Source: DASZUK01 sp035547695 (GTDB lineage: Bacteria > Actinomycetota > Acidimicrobiia > Acidimicrobiales > RAAP-2). Taken from it: a stretch of DNA of 64,000 bases. The notes under the pieces were generated by a model. That model saw only the letters and a program-made list of their open reading frames with translations, made no database searches and was not told the origin of the DNA. Location of the stretch: contig DASZUK010000030.1 of assembly GCA_035547695.1 (NCBI GenBank), positions 22,451 through 86,450 on the forward strand, read 5' to 3'. Position 1 is the first letter of the stretch. Each line of letters begins with the position of its first letter. Below, piece after piece: positions 8,784-17,006 of this stretch. Made by a program: the position numbers and the translations under genes.

Positions 8784-9857
8784 ATGCACATCGGGCTGGT
8801 GGCGCCGCCGTGGACCCCGGTGCCGCCGCCGCTGTACGGCGGGATCGAGCTGGTGGTGGACGAGCTGGCCCGGGGGTTCCAGGCGGCGGGGCACGAGGTG
8901 ACGCTGTTCACCACGGGGGACTCGACGTGCCCGGTGCCGCGGCGGTGGGTGCTGGCCGAGGCGGAGGGAATGCGGATCGGGGCGGCGGTGCCGGAGCTGC
9001 GGCACGTCATCGGCGCCTACCGGGCCCTGGCTGACTGCGACGTCATCCACGACCACACCCTGGCGGGGCCGCTGCTGGCCGAATCGCTGCTGGCCGAATC
9101 GCTGCTGGCCGGGCCTGGGGCCCCGGGCCGGAAGGGCCCGGCGGTGGTGACGACGGTGCACGGGCCGCTGGACGAGGACCTGGTGGCCCTGTACGAGACC
9201 ATGGCGGGGCGGGTGCCGATCGTCTGCATCTCGGAGGCCCAGCACCGGCCGGCGCCACAGGTGCCGGTGGCCCGGGTGATCCACCACGGCATCGACTCGT
9301 CGCTGTTCCCGATGGGTGACGGCCGGGGGGACGGGGACGGCCGGTACTGCCTGTTCCTGGGCCGGATGGCCCCGGACAAGGGGGCGGACCGGGCCATCGC
9401 CGCCGCCCGGCAGGCGGGGGTGCGGCTGCTGATGGCGGCGAAGATGCGGGAGCCGGGCGAGGTGCGGTACTTCACGGAGCAGGTGGAGCCGCTGCTGGGG
9501 CCGGACGCGGTGTACCTGGGGGAGGTGCCGCACGAGCAGAAGCTGGCGCTGCTGCAGGGGGCGGCGGCCCTGCTGTTCCCGATCCGGTGGAACGAGCCGT
9601 TCGGGCTGGTGATGCTGGAGGCGATGGCGTCGGGGACGCCGGTGCTGGCGTTCCCGGAGGGGGCGGCGCCGGAGGTGGTGGTGGACGGGAAGACCGGGTT
9701 CCTGTGCCGGGACGAGGCGGCGATGGCGGAGGCGATCGGCCGGCTGGACGAGCTGGACCGGGCGGACTGCCGGGCGGCGGTGGAGGGGTACTTCTCGACC
9801 GGGCGGATGGTGGCGGACCACCTGGACCTGTTCGAGGAGCTGGTGGGCCGGCGGTGA
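8784..9857 (+). CDS. glycosyltransferase family 4
   Basis: 357-aa GT-B fold enzyme with a retaining GT4 profile. The N-terminus HIGLVAPPWTPVPPPLYGGIE is the acceptor-domain glycine loop, HDHTLAG and TTVHGPLDED follow, and the C-terminal donor domain has FLGRMAPDKGAD and the nucleotide-sugar motif EPFGLVMLEAMASGTPV with the EX7E pair. The start is ATG 8784; an in-frame TTG at 8772 is possible. A 15-bp tandem repeat near 9070-9105 gives LLAESLLAESLLAG. It is followed 12 bp later by the S15 hydrolase. It would act on a cell-surface glycan, glycolipid or small glycoside; the acceptor is unknown. Confidence 0.88.
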   Translation: MHIGLVAPPWTPVPPPLYGGIELVVDELARGFQAAGHEVTLFTTGDSTCPVPRRWVLAEAEGMRIGAAVPELRHVIGAYRALADCDVIHDHTLAGPLLAESLLAESLLAGPGAPGRKGPAVVTTVHGPLDEDLVALYETMAGRVPIVCISEAQHRPAPQVPVARVIHHGIDSSLFPMGDGRGDGDGRYCLFLGRMAPDKGADRAIAAARQAGVRLLMAAKMREPGEVRYFTEQVEPLLGPDAVYLGEVPHEQKLALLQGAAALLFPIRWNEPFGLVMLEAMASGTPVLAFPEGAAPEVVVDGKTGFLCRDEAAMAEAIGRLDELDRADCRAAVEGYFSTGRMVADHLDLFEELVGRR

Positions 9858-9869
9858 GGGTCCGCTGAC

Positions 9870-11816
9870 GTGACGGGGCCCCGGGGGGTGGCCCACCGGT
9901 CGGTGCTGGGGGCGCTGGCGGTCGCGGCCGCCCTGGCGGTGCCGGTGGTCGGTCCCCCGGCCGGGGCGGCCACCACCCAGTCCGGCACCCAGTCCGGCAT
10001 CCGGTCCGGCCGGACGGGGACCGCTCCCCCGCCGCCGGCGGTGCCGCACCCGTTCGGGACGCTGTCGTGCGCGCCGGCGTACGGGGTCCGGCTGTGCCAG
10101 GGGGGCCGGCAGGGGTCGGCGGACCTGCGGGTGCCGAGCTTCGACGGGGTGCCGCTGGACGCCGACGTGGCGCTGCCGGCGAAGGGGAAGGGCCCGTTCC
10201 CGCTGGTGGTGCTGTTGCACGGGCTGGGGGGGTCGAAGTCGGAGTTCGAGGTGACGACGTCGAAGGGGGACGGCATCGACGACGTGACGCTGGCCCGGCA
10301 GGGGTACGCGGTGCTGATGTACACGGCCCGGGGGTTCGGGGAGTCGTGCGGGACGGCGGCCAGCCGGGTGGGGACGCCGGGCTGCGCGAAGGGGTGGGTC
10401 CGGCTGGCGGACCAGCGGTACGAGGTCCGGGACACGCAGTACCTGGCGGGGCTGCTGGTGGACGAGGGGCTGGTGAAGCCGGCGATCGCGGTGTCGGGGG
10501 TGTCGTACGGGGCGGGGCAGTCGCTGGAGCTGGCGATGCTGAAGAACCGGATGCGGCTGCCGGACGGCCGGCTGGTGCCGTTCACCAGCCCGGGCCGGCA
10601 CGTGGCGATGCGGGTGGCGGCGGTGTACGCGGTGTGGCCGTGGGACGACCTGGTGACGGCCCTGGTGCCGAACGGGCACCTGTCGACGGCGGTGGACACG
10701 GCGGCCCGGGCCGACCGGGTGCCGGCGGGAGTGATGAAGCAGAGCTGGGACACCCTGCTGTACGGGGTCACCGAGGAGTACGACGTGGCGCCGCCGGGGG
10801 TGGACCCGCAGTCGGACCTGAGGGGGTGGTTCCACCGGATCTCGGCCGGGGAGCCGTACACGGCCGGGGAGGCGGAGGCGCTGCGGACCCTGCAGGAGTA
10901 CAAGTCGGCCATCGGGGTCCCGATGCCGAAGGGCGGCCCGGCGCCGACGGCGATCCAGAGCGGGTGGACGGACACGCTGTTCCCGGTGTCGGAAGCCGAG
11001 CACTACGTGGCCCGGGTCGAGGCCGCCGGGTACCGGACGCCGATGCTGGCGATGTTCGACGACGTGGGGCACGGGTGGGCGCAGAACAAGCCGGCGGGCG
11101 TCGACCTGAACAACGTGATGGCCGACCACTTCCTGTCGTCGGTCATGCTGGCCCACCACCGGTGGTCGGGGACGCGGGTGGTGGCGGTGCCGCAGACCTG
11201 CCCGGCGACGGCGCCGTCGGGGCGGCCGCTGTCGGGGCCGACGCTGGCCTCGTTGGCCCCCCACCGGCTCGTGCTGGGGGGCAAGGGGAGGCAGGTGGTG
11301 ACGTCGTCGGGCGGGGACCCGGCGGTGGCGGCGGCGCTGGACCCGGCGTACTCGTCGGCGCTGTGCGACCCGATGCCGGCGCCAGGGGGGAAGGGGGAGC
11401 CGGGGACGGCGACGTACGACCGGTCGGTGGGGCGGCGGGGGGTGACGATGATCGGCGCGGCGCAGGTGGCCGCCCGGGTGCGGATCACGGGGCGGTACCC
11501 GGAGGTGGTGGGGCGGCTGTGGGACGTGAGCCCGGACGGGACCCGGCAGATCGTGGCCATGGGGGTGTACCGGCCGTCGCTCCCTCTCGGGGAGAGGACA
11601 GGCCAGGCGGCGGGGACGAAGGGCACGGCGACGGCGACGCAGCAGGTCTGGTTCGAGCTGACCCCCAACGACTACCGGTTCGCGGCCGGGCACACCGTGC
11701 AGTTGGAGCTGGTGGGGTCCAGTGCGCCGTACTTCCGGAAGTCCAACGGCACGTTCCGGCTGGCGGTGACCGACCTGACGGCCAGCCTGCCGACGACCAC
11801 GTCGACGGGAGGCTGA
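9870..11816 (+). CDS. secreted S15/CocE-like alpha/beta hydrolase (X-Pro dipeptidyl-peptidase family)
   Basis: 648-aa secreted hydrolase. Residues 1-34 form a signal peptide (positive start, Ala/Val core, AGA-A cleavage region). The catalytic Ser sits in GVSYGAGQS (near residue 213), the Asp near TDTLFPVSEAE and the His in DVGHGW, completing the triad. The C-terminal part (after about residue 480) is the beta-rich PepX_C domain (RITGRYPEVVGRLWDVSPDG). The family includes X-prolyl dipeptidyl peptidases and acyl or cocaine esterases, and sequence alone does not decide which. It has a GTG start 12 bp after the glycosyltransferase, so the two are probably co-transcribed. Confidence 0.85.
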   Translation: MTGPRGVAHRSVLGALAVAAALAVPVVGPPAGAATTQSGTQSGIRSGRTGTAPPPPAVPHPFGTLSCAPAYGVRLCQGGRQGSADLRVPSFDGVPLDADVALPAKGKGPFPLVVLLHGLGGSKSEFEVTTSKGDGIDDVTLARQGYAVLMYTARGFGESCGTAASRVGTPGCAKGWVRLADQRYEVRDTQYLAGLLVDEGLVKPAIAVSGVSYGAGQSLELAMLKNRMRLPDGRLVPFTSPGRHVAMRVAAVYAVWPWDDLVTALVPNGHLSTAVDTAARADRVPAGVMKQSWDTLLYGVTEEYDVAPPGVDPQSDLRGWFHRISAGEPYTAGEAEALRTLQEYKSAIGVPMPKGGPAPTAIQSGWTDTLFPVSEAEHYVARVEAAGYRTPMLAMFDDVGHGWAQNKPAGVDLNNVMADHFLSSVMLAHHRWSGTRVVAVPQTCPATAPSGRPLSGPTLASLAPHRLVLGGKGRQVVTSSGGDPAVAAALDPAYSSALCDPMPAPGGKGEPGTATYDRSVGRRGVTMIGAAQVAARVRITGRYPEVVGRLWDVSPDGTRQIVAMGVYRPSLPLGERTGQAAGTKGTATATQQVWFELTPNDYRFAAGHTVQLELVGSSAPYFRKSNGTFRLAVTDLTASLPTTTSTGG

Positions 11817-11829
11817 ACGCGGGGCCCGG

Positions 11830-12036
11830 CTACCTCCGGCGGCCGACCAGGAGCCAGAGGATGCCGAGGACGACGGCGACCAGGATGACGATCTTGACCA
11901 GGCCCCACAGGATGCCGGCGACGAAGCTGAGGGCCCAGAAGGCGATGAGGACGCCGACGACGCCGACGGCCACCAGCACCAGGCCGTCGACCACCCGCAG
12001 GCCGCCGCTGCCGCGCTTCTCCAGGTCGCCTGCCAT
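11830..12036 (-). CDS. small two-helix membrane protein
   Basis: 68-aa protein with a short charged N-terminus (MAGDLEKRGSGG), hydrophobic segments at about 18-40 and 44-63, and a C-terminal GRRR. GGAGG lies 4 bp before the ATG. It is divergent from glnD (109-bp gap) and convergent with the S15 gene. It was identified by its hydrophobic pattern and RBS; no family is recognised. A scan for conserved small membrane proteins in related genomes would show whether it is real. Confidence 0.65.
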   Translation of the reverse strand: MAGDLEKRGSGGLRVVDGLVLVAVGVVGVLIAFWALSFVAGILWGLVKIVILVAVVLGILWLLVGRRR

Positions 12037-12145
12037 GGCACCTCCGTCTCTGCGTTCTCTGGGTTCTCTGCGTCGGGGGGCACGGAGCGCCCCGGCGGCC
12101 ACGCACCGTCGGGGGGCCGCGTACCCGATGCTACGTTGCGCAGCC

Positions 12146-14554
12146 ATGGCCGAGGTGTCGCTCAGGGAGCGGCGACAGACCCTCCTGGAGCAGCCCACAC
12201 TGCGGGGCCTGGCGTTCTGCCGGGCGTACGCCGCGGCGGCGGACGGCTGGCTGTCGGAGGTGGCGGACCGGGCCAGCCCGGGTGGGTCGAACCGGCTGGC
12301 GCTGGTCGCCGTCGGCGGGTACGGCCGGGGGGAGCTGTGCCCGTTCAGCGACCTGGACGTGGTGCTGGTGCACGAGGGCCGGGGCGACGTGAAGCAGGTG
12401 GCCGACGCCATCTGGTACCCGGTGTGGGACGAAGGGGTGCACCTGGACCACAGCGTGCGCCGCCCGGCAGAGGTGCTGGAGGCGGCGGCCGGGGACCTGC
12501 GGGTGGCGCTGGGGCTGCTGGACGGCCGGCGGGTGTGGGGGGAGCCGAAGGTGGCGGAGCCGCTGCTGGCCAAGGCCCGGGAGCTGTGGGGGTCGCGGCT
12601 CGGGGCCACCTGGCTGCCGGCGCTGGCCCAGCAGATGGAGGAGCGCCGGCGGCGGTACGGGGACCTGGCGTTCCTGCTGGAGCCGGACCTGAAGGACAGC
12701 CACGGCGGCCTGCGGGACGTGAACGTGCTGCAGGCGGTGGCGGCGTACGCGCCGCTGCTGGCGGACTACGTGGACCTGGAGTCGCTGGCCCCGGCGGCGG
12801 AGCTGCTGACGGAGGTCCGGGTGGAGCTGCACCGCGGTGCCGGACGGGAGCAGGACCGGCTGCTGCTGCAGGACCAGGACCACATCGCCGGGGTGCTGGG
12901 GTACCCGGACGCGGACGCGCTGATGGCGGCGGTGGCGGAGGCCGGGCGGGCCATCGCCTGGGTGAGCGAGGACGCCTGGCGGCGGCAGCGGCTGTGGCAG
13001 CCGGAGAGCCGGCGGCCGCGGGGCCGGCGGGGACGGCGGACGGCGGACGGCGGCGGCGGGGTGGCCGGCGGGGTGGCCGGCGGCGGGGCGGGGGGCGGGG
13101 CGGCGGCGGCCACCGAGGGCGAGGTGGAGCCGGGGGTGGCGGTGGTGGCCGGGGAGGTGGCGCTGACGCCGGCGGCCGCGGTGGCCGGGGACCCGTCGCT
13201 GCCGCTGCGGCTGGCGGCGGTGGCCGCGGAGCGGAACCTGCCGATCGCCCGGGGGGCGCTGCACCGGCTGGCGGACAAGATGCCGGCGCCGCCGGACCCG
13301 TGGCCGCCGGAGGCCCGCCAGGCCCTGGTGCGGGTGCTGCTGGCCGGCCGGCCGGCGGTGGACGCCCTGGAAGCGCTGGACCACGAGGGGCTGTGGGTCC
13401 GGCTGCTGCCGGAGTGGGCCGGGGTGCGGAACAAGCCGCAGCGGAACGCCTACCACCGGTTCACGGTGGACCGGCACCTGCTGGAGGCGGCGGCCAACGC
13501 CGCCGCCCTGGCGGACCGGGTGGAGCGGCCGGACCTGCTGGTGCTGGGGGCGCTGCTCCACGACATCGGCAAGGGGTACCCGGGGGACCACATCGAGGTG
13601 GGGATGGACCTGGTGCGGACCATGGCCGGGCGGATGGGGTTCGCGCCGGCCGACGTGGACACCCTGGTGTCGCTGGTGCGGCTGCACCTGCTGGTGCCGG
13701 ACACGGCCACCCGCCGCGACCTGGACGACCCGACCACGATCGAGACGGTGGCGGAGACGGTCGGGGACCTGACCACCATCCGGCTGCTGGGGGCGTTGAC
13801 GGAGGCGGACAGCCTGGCCACCGGCCCGTCGGCCTGGGGGTCCTGGAAGGCCGGCCTGGTGGCGGACCTGGTGGACCGGGTGAGCGGGTACTTCGACGGG
13901 GGCACAGCCGCCGCCGCGGCCGGGGGCGGCTGGGTGCGGGAGGTGCACCGCAACCTGATGGAGGAGGTGCGGGCGACCGGGCGGCCGGCGGTGCTGCTGG
14001 AACCGCCGGAGGTGGTGGTGGCGGCGCCGGACCGGCCGGGACTGCTGGCGGCGGTGGCCGGGGTGCTGGCGCTGCACGGCCTGGACGTCCGGAGCGCCGA
14101 CGTGACGAGCGACGACGGGGTGGCGGCGGAGGTGTTCACGGTGGAGGTGCCCCGGGGGGCGTGGCCGGACAGCGCCCGGCTGCGTGAGGACCTGGAGGCG
14201 GTGCTGTCGGACCGGCTGGCGCTGACGGACCGGCTGGAGGCGAAGGCCAGGGCGTACGCGGACGGGAAGCGGCCGTCGGCGGCCCGGCCGGTGGTGCCGA
14301 GGGTGTGGGTGGACAACGAGGCGTCGGCGACGTCCACGGTGGTGGAGGTGCGGGCGGCCAACGAGGTGGGGCTGCTCAACCGGGTGACGCGGGCCCTGTT
14401 CGACTGCGGGCTGGACGTGGTGTCGGCCCGGGTGTCCACCCTCGGGGAGGCGGTGGTGGACGCGTTCTACGTCCGCGACGAGTCGGGCGGCAAGGTCACG
14501 GACCGCCGGACGCTGGGGATCGTGGCCCAGCGACTGAACGACGCCATCGGCTGA
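12146..14554 (+). CDS. glnD: [protein-PII] uridylyltransferase / uridylyl-removing enzyme GlnD
   Basis: 802-aa sensor of glutamine that modifies PII. The nucleotidyltransferase motif VGGYGRGELCPFSDLDVVL (residues about 57-75) holds the SDxD metal ligands D69 and D71. The HD motif LLHDIGKGYPGDH is near residue 470. Two C-terminal ACT domains are at about 622-690 and 731-800. A Gly/Ala-rich, low-complexity linker (about 290-348) separates the NT and HD parts and is unusually long. TACGTT (12132-12137) ends 8 nt before the ATG, so the mRNA may be leaderless. Neither amtB nor glnB is adjacent, although they often are in actinobacteria; they may lie elsewhere. Confidence 0.93.
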   Translation: MAEVSLRERRQTLLEQPTLRGLAFCRAYAAAADGWLSEVADRASPGGSNRLALVAVGGYGRGELCPFSDLDVVLVHEGRGDVKQVADAIWYPVWDEGVHLDHSVRRPAEVLEAAAGDLRVALGLLDGRRVWGEPKVAEPLLAKARELWGSRLGATWLPALAQQMEERRRRYGDLAFLLEPDLKDSHGGLRDVNVLQAVAAYAPLLADYVDLESLAPAAELLTEVRVELHRGAGREQDRLLLQDQDHIAGVLGYPDADALMAAVAEAGRAIAWVSEDAWRRQRLWQPESRRPRGRRGRRTADGGGGVAGGVAGGGAGGGAAAATEGEVEPGVAVVAGEVALTPAAAVAGDPSLPLRLAAVAAERNLPIARGALHRLADKMPAPPDPWPPEARQALVRVLLAGRPAVDALEALDHEGLWVRLLPEWAGVRNKPQRNAYHRFTVDRHLLEAAANAAALADRVERPDLLVLGALLHDIGKGYPGDHIEVGMDLVRTMAGRMGFAPADVDTLVSLVRLHLLVPDTATRRDLDDPTTIETVAETVGDLTTIRLLGALTEADSLATGPSAWGSWKAGLVADLVDRVSGYFDGGTAAAAAGGGWVREVHRNLMEEVRATGRPAVLLEPPEVVVAAPDRPGLLAAVAGVLALHGLDVRSADVTSDDGVAAEVFTVEVPRGAWPDSARLREDLEAVLSDRLALTDRLEAKARAYADGKRPSAARPVVPRVWVDNEASATSTVVEVRAANEVGLLNRVTRALFDCGLDVVSARVSTLGEAVVDAFYVRDESGGKVTDRRTLGIVAQRLNDAIG

Positions 14555-14596
14555 GCGGCCGACACCGGACGGATGGCCGGCCCCCGATGGCCGCAC

Positions 14597-14633
14597 CGGC
14601 CCCGGTAGCTACGCCGGCCCCGGTAGCTGCATA
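14597..14633. repeat. short direct repeat in the glnD / L,D-transpeptidase gap
   Basis: The word ccggccccggtagct occurs twice, 18 bp apart. The rest of this 165-bp gap holds a TAGCAT hexamer (14686-14691) that may be the -10 of the downstream gene, followed by a short leader with an RBS. Confidence 0.5.
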
Positions 14634-14719
14634 GGCGGGGAATATGGGGCCGGCGATGACGTTATTGGCGGTCCGGGGGCGGCTAGCATGCCCGTGCAAT
14701 CCGGGGTCTGGGAGGAAGC

Positions 14720-15865
14720 ATGGGCAGGAAGCCGGCACACGGTCGGGCCGCCGAGCGGCGGACCGGGCTGTGGCTGACCGTCGCCGTCGTGGTGGTGGCG
14801 CTGGCGGCGGCGGGAGCCGGCGCGGCGCTGTACGTCCACGACGACCGGGGCGGATCGGCCGCGGCGACGCCACCGCCGGCGATCGTGCCGCTGGACGTGG
14901 TCGGCACCAACCCGGCGACCGGGGCCACCGACGTGGCACCGTCGACGGCGATCACCGTGGACCTGTCCACCCCGCTCGCTCCGGGGAGCGCGCTGCCGTT
15001 CTTCTCGCCGCCGGTGGACGGCAACTGGTCGGAGCTGTCGGCCAGCGAGCTGCAGTTCGTGGCCGACGGCCCGTTGGTGCCGGGCACGCAGTACACCATG
15101 ACGCTGCCGGGCGGCCCGACAGGGATGCTGGCGGCCGACGGGCAGCGGCTGGGGTCGACGGTGACGGTGACGTTCTCGGTGGCCGCCGGGTCCACCCTTC
15201 GGCTGCAGCAGTTGCTGGCACAGTTGGGGTACCTGCCGGTGAGCTTCGCCCCGGCGTCGCAGCCGACGTCGCCGCAGCAGGAGGCGGACCCGCAGGAGGG
15301 CACCTGGTCGTGGCGGTGGCCGAACCTGCCCGCCGCGCTGACGTCGCTGTGGACGCCGGGGTCGCCGAACGTGATCACCAAGGGGGCGGTGATGGCGTTC
15401 GAGACACAGCACGGCCTGGCCACCACAGGGACAGCCGGCCCAGCCACCTGGGCGGACCTGCTGCAGGCGGCGGCGAAGGGTGCGACGGACCCGCAGCCGT
15501 ACGACTACGTGTACGTGTCGAAGACGCTGCCGGAGACGGCGACGGTGTACCAGAACGGCAGCCAGGTGTACTCGACGCCGGCCAACACCGGGGTGCCGGC
15601 GGCGCCGACGGCCACAGGGACGTTCCCGGTGTACGCCCGGTACAGGGTCACCACCATGAGCGGCACAAACCCGGACGGGTCGCACTACGTCGACCCCGGC
15701 ATCCCGTGGGTCAGCTACTTCAACGGTGGCGACGCCCTGCACGGATTCCCCCGGTCCCACTACGGCTACCCCCAGAGCGTGGGCTGCGTGGAGATGCCGC
15801 CCGACAACGCCGCGGTGGTGTGGCCGCTGACCCCCCTCGGCACCCTGGTCACCGTCGCCCCGTAG
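14720..15865 (+). CDS. L,D-transpeptidase with N-terminal Ig-like and peptidoglycan-binding regions
   Basis: 381-aa cell-wall crosslinking enzyme. There is a short cytoplasmic start, a TM or signal anchor at about 18-42, a Big_5-type Ig-like domain (about 55-155, NPATGATDVAPSTAITVDLS), a PG_binding_1-like region (about 160-255) and a YkuD catalytic domain (about 265-381). The catalytic residues are H341 in ALHGFP and C356 in SVGCVEMP; the common SHGC motif reads SVGC here. It makes 3-3 crosslinks between DAP residues outside the membrane. GGGAGGAAGC precedes the ATG. Confidence 0.9.
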   Translation: MGRKPAHGRAAERRTGLWLTVAVVVVALAAAGAGAALYVHDDRGGSAAATPPPAIVPLDVVGTNPATGATDVAPSTAITVDLSTPLAPGSALPFFSPPVDGNWSELSASELQFVADGPLVPGTQYTMTLPGGPTGMLAADGQRLGSTVTVTFSVAAGSTLRLQQLLAQLGYLPVSFAPASQPTSPQQEADPQEGTWSWRWPNLPAALTSLWTPGSPNVITKGAVMAFETQHGLATTGTAGPATWADLLQAAAKGATDPQPYDYVYVSKTLPETATVYQNGSQVYSTPANTGVPAAPTATGTFPVYARYRVTTMSGTNPDGSHYVDPGIPWVSYFNGGDALHGFPRSHYGYPQSVGCVEMPPDNAAVVWPLTPLGTLVTVAP

Positions 15866-15872
15866 CGCCGCC

Positions 15873-15956
15873 CTACTTCTCCTCGGCGGCCGCGGCCGCT
15901 CTACCCGTCCTCGGCGGCTGCGGCCGCTCTACCCGTCCTCGGCCGCTGCGGCCTCC
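15873..15956. repeat. 28-bp tandem repeat copying the 3' end of the methyltransferase gene
   Basis: Three stop codons (minus-strand TAG at 15873, 15901 and 15929) are spaced exactly 28 bp apart, each preceded by sequence for AAAAEDG or AAAAEEK. Because 28 is not a multiple of three, all three minus-strand frames end with nearly the same C-terminus. Confidence 0.9.
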
Positions 15957-16972
15957 ATGGCGGCGTGCTCGATGAGGGGGTGGACCAGGCCGAGGTCGCG
16001 GAGGGTGGCGTCGGGCCGGTGCGGGGTGGCCAGGTCGAGGGGGGTGTCGGGCAGGGCGAAGACGTAGAGGTTCCAGAACCGGCCGAGGCCGGCGGGGGCG
16101 ATGTCGGCGTACAGCCGGCTCTCGACGTCGGCCCAGCGGTCGAAGCCGGCGTCGGCGAACCGGGCGGTCCACCAGTCGAAGGAGGCGATGGTGAGGTGGC
16201 CCTCGATGGGCCGGCCGTCGGCGTCGACGGCCAGGTCGTCGAAGGGGACGGGCCCGGTGAAGTGGTCGCCGAGGCTGTCGTAGTAGGCGAGTCGTTCCGG
16301 CCGGACCTTGCCGTCGAGGTGGCCGTGGGGCCCGGACGGGTTGCGGCCGAAGGACGGGATGGTGGCGTACAGGAGGCCGCCGCAGACCCGGCGGAGCTCG
16401 GCCAGGGCGGCCGGGACGGCGTCGGGGGTGAGGTGCTCCAGGATCTCCAGGGCGGTGACGAGGTCGAACTGGCCGTCGGCGTAGGGCAGGCCGCGGGACA
16501 GGTCGCCGAGGCGGACGTAGCCGAGGGCGCCGGGGGCGGCGTGCTCGACGGCGTACCGGCTGACGTCGCAGCCGTGGGCGTCGACGCCGAGGTCGCGGAG
16601 CGCTTCGACCAGGTAGCCGCGGGCGCAGCCGACGTCCAGGGTGCGGCGGGCCCGGAAGTTGCGCCAGAGGAGGTAGGCGGCGATGTCGGCGTTGGAGGAC
16701 ACCCGGTCGTAGGTGGCGTAGCCGGACTGGCCGTGGCGGTCGCCGGATGGGTCACGGCCGAGGCCGAAGTAGCGGCCGCCGTACAGCTCGTCGCCGCCGG
16801 TGGCGGCCTCGACGGCCCGGGCCTCGGCCACCACCTCGCCGATGCGGGCGGCACGGACCAGCTCGTTGCCGGCCCTGGCCATCCACCGGCGGAGGCGGGG
16901 GTCGGCGGTGGCCAGGCGGACCAGCTCCTGTCGTCCCTTGGCCAGGGCGGGGGCGAGCCGACTGCCGACCAT
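15929..16972 (-). CDS. SAM-dependent methyltransferase (class I)
   Basis: 347-aa protein with a Rossmann methyltransferase domain in the middle: RTLDVGCARGYLVEALRDLG is motif I, GCDVSRYAVEHA is motif II, and FDLVTALEILEHL is motif IV. The C-terminal extension is Trp- and Pro-rich. I placed the start at 16972 because a TATCCT box ends 8 nt upstream; an in-frame start at 17029 would overlap the divergent sortase. The gene is head-to-head with the sortase, with only 34 bp between start codons. The substrate is unknown; an O-methyltransferase for a surface glycan is one possibility. Confidence 0.85.
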   Translation of the reverse strand: MVGSRLAPALAKGRQELVRLATADPRLRRWMARAGNELVRAARIGEVVAEARAVEAATGGDELYGGRYFGLGRDPSGDRHGQSGYATYDRVSSNADIAAYLLWRNFRARRTLDVGCARGYLVEALRDLGVDAHGCDVSRYAVEHAAPGALGYVRLGDLSRGLPYADGQFDLVTALEILEHLTPDAVPAALAELRRVCGGLLYATIPSFGRNPSGPHGHLDGKVRPERLAYYDSLGDHFTGPVPFDDLAVDADGRPIEGHLTIASFDWWTARFADAGFDRWADVESRLYADIAPAGLGRFWNLYVFALPDTPLDLATPHRPDATLRDLGLVHPLIEHAAMEAAAAEDG

Positions 16973-17006
16973 GGAAGGGCAGGATAGTTCCCGTAGTCTG
17001 TGGCGG
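16973..17006. promoter_or_regulatory. divergent, interlocked -10 boxes for methyltransferase and sortase
   Basis: Minus-strand TATCCT (16986-16981) ends 8 nt before the methyltransferase ATG, and plus-strand TAGTCT (16994-16999) ends 7 nt before the sortase GTG. The two boxes are 7 bp apart, so each -35 must lie in or near the other's start region. Confidence 0.65.

Noticed and set aside
8610..12083. Minus-strand open frame of over 1000 codons
   Set aside because: Shadow of the glycosyltransferase and S15 genes; no recognisable domain and His/Arg/Pro-biased composition.
10067..12145. Very long open frame upstream of glnD, antisense or out of frame with the S15 gene
   Set aside because: It has Gly/Arg-rich, non-domain composition and lies over a clear S15 hydrolase; a GC-rich artefact. 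Only the part from 12146 is real.
15873..15956. CRISPR array
   Set aside because: The 28-bp units have no spacers between them, and no cas genes are near.
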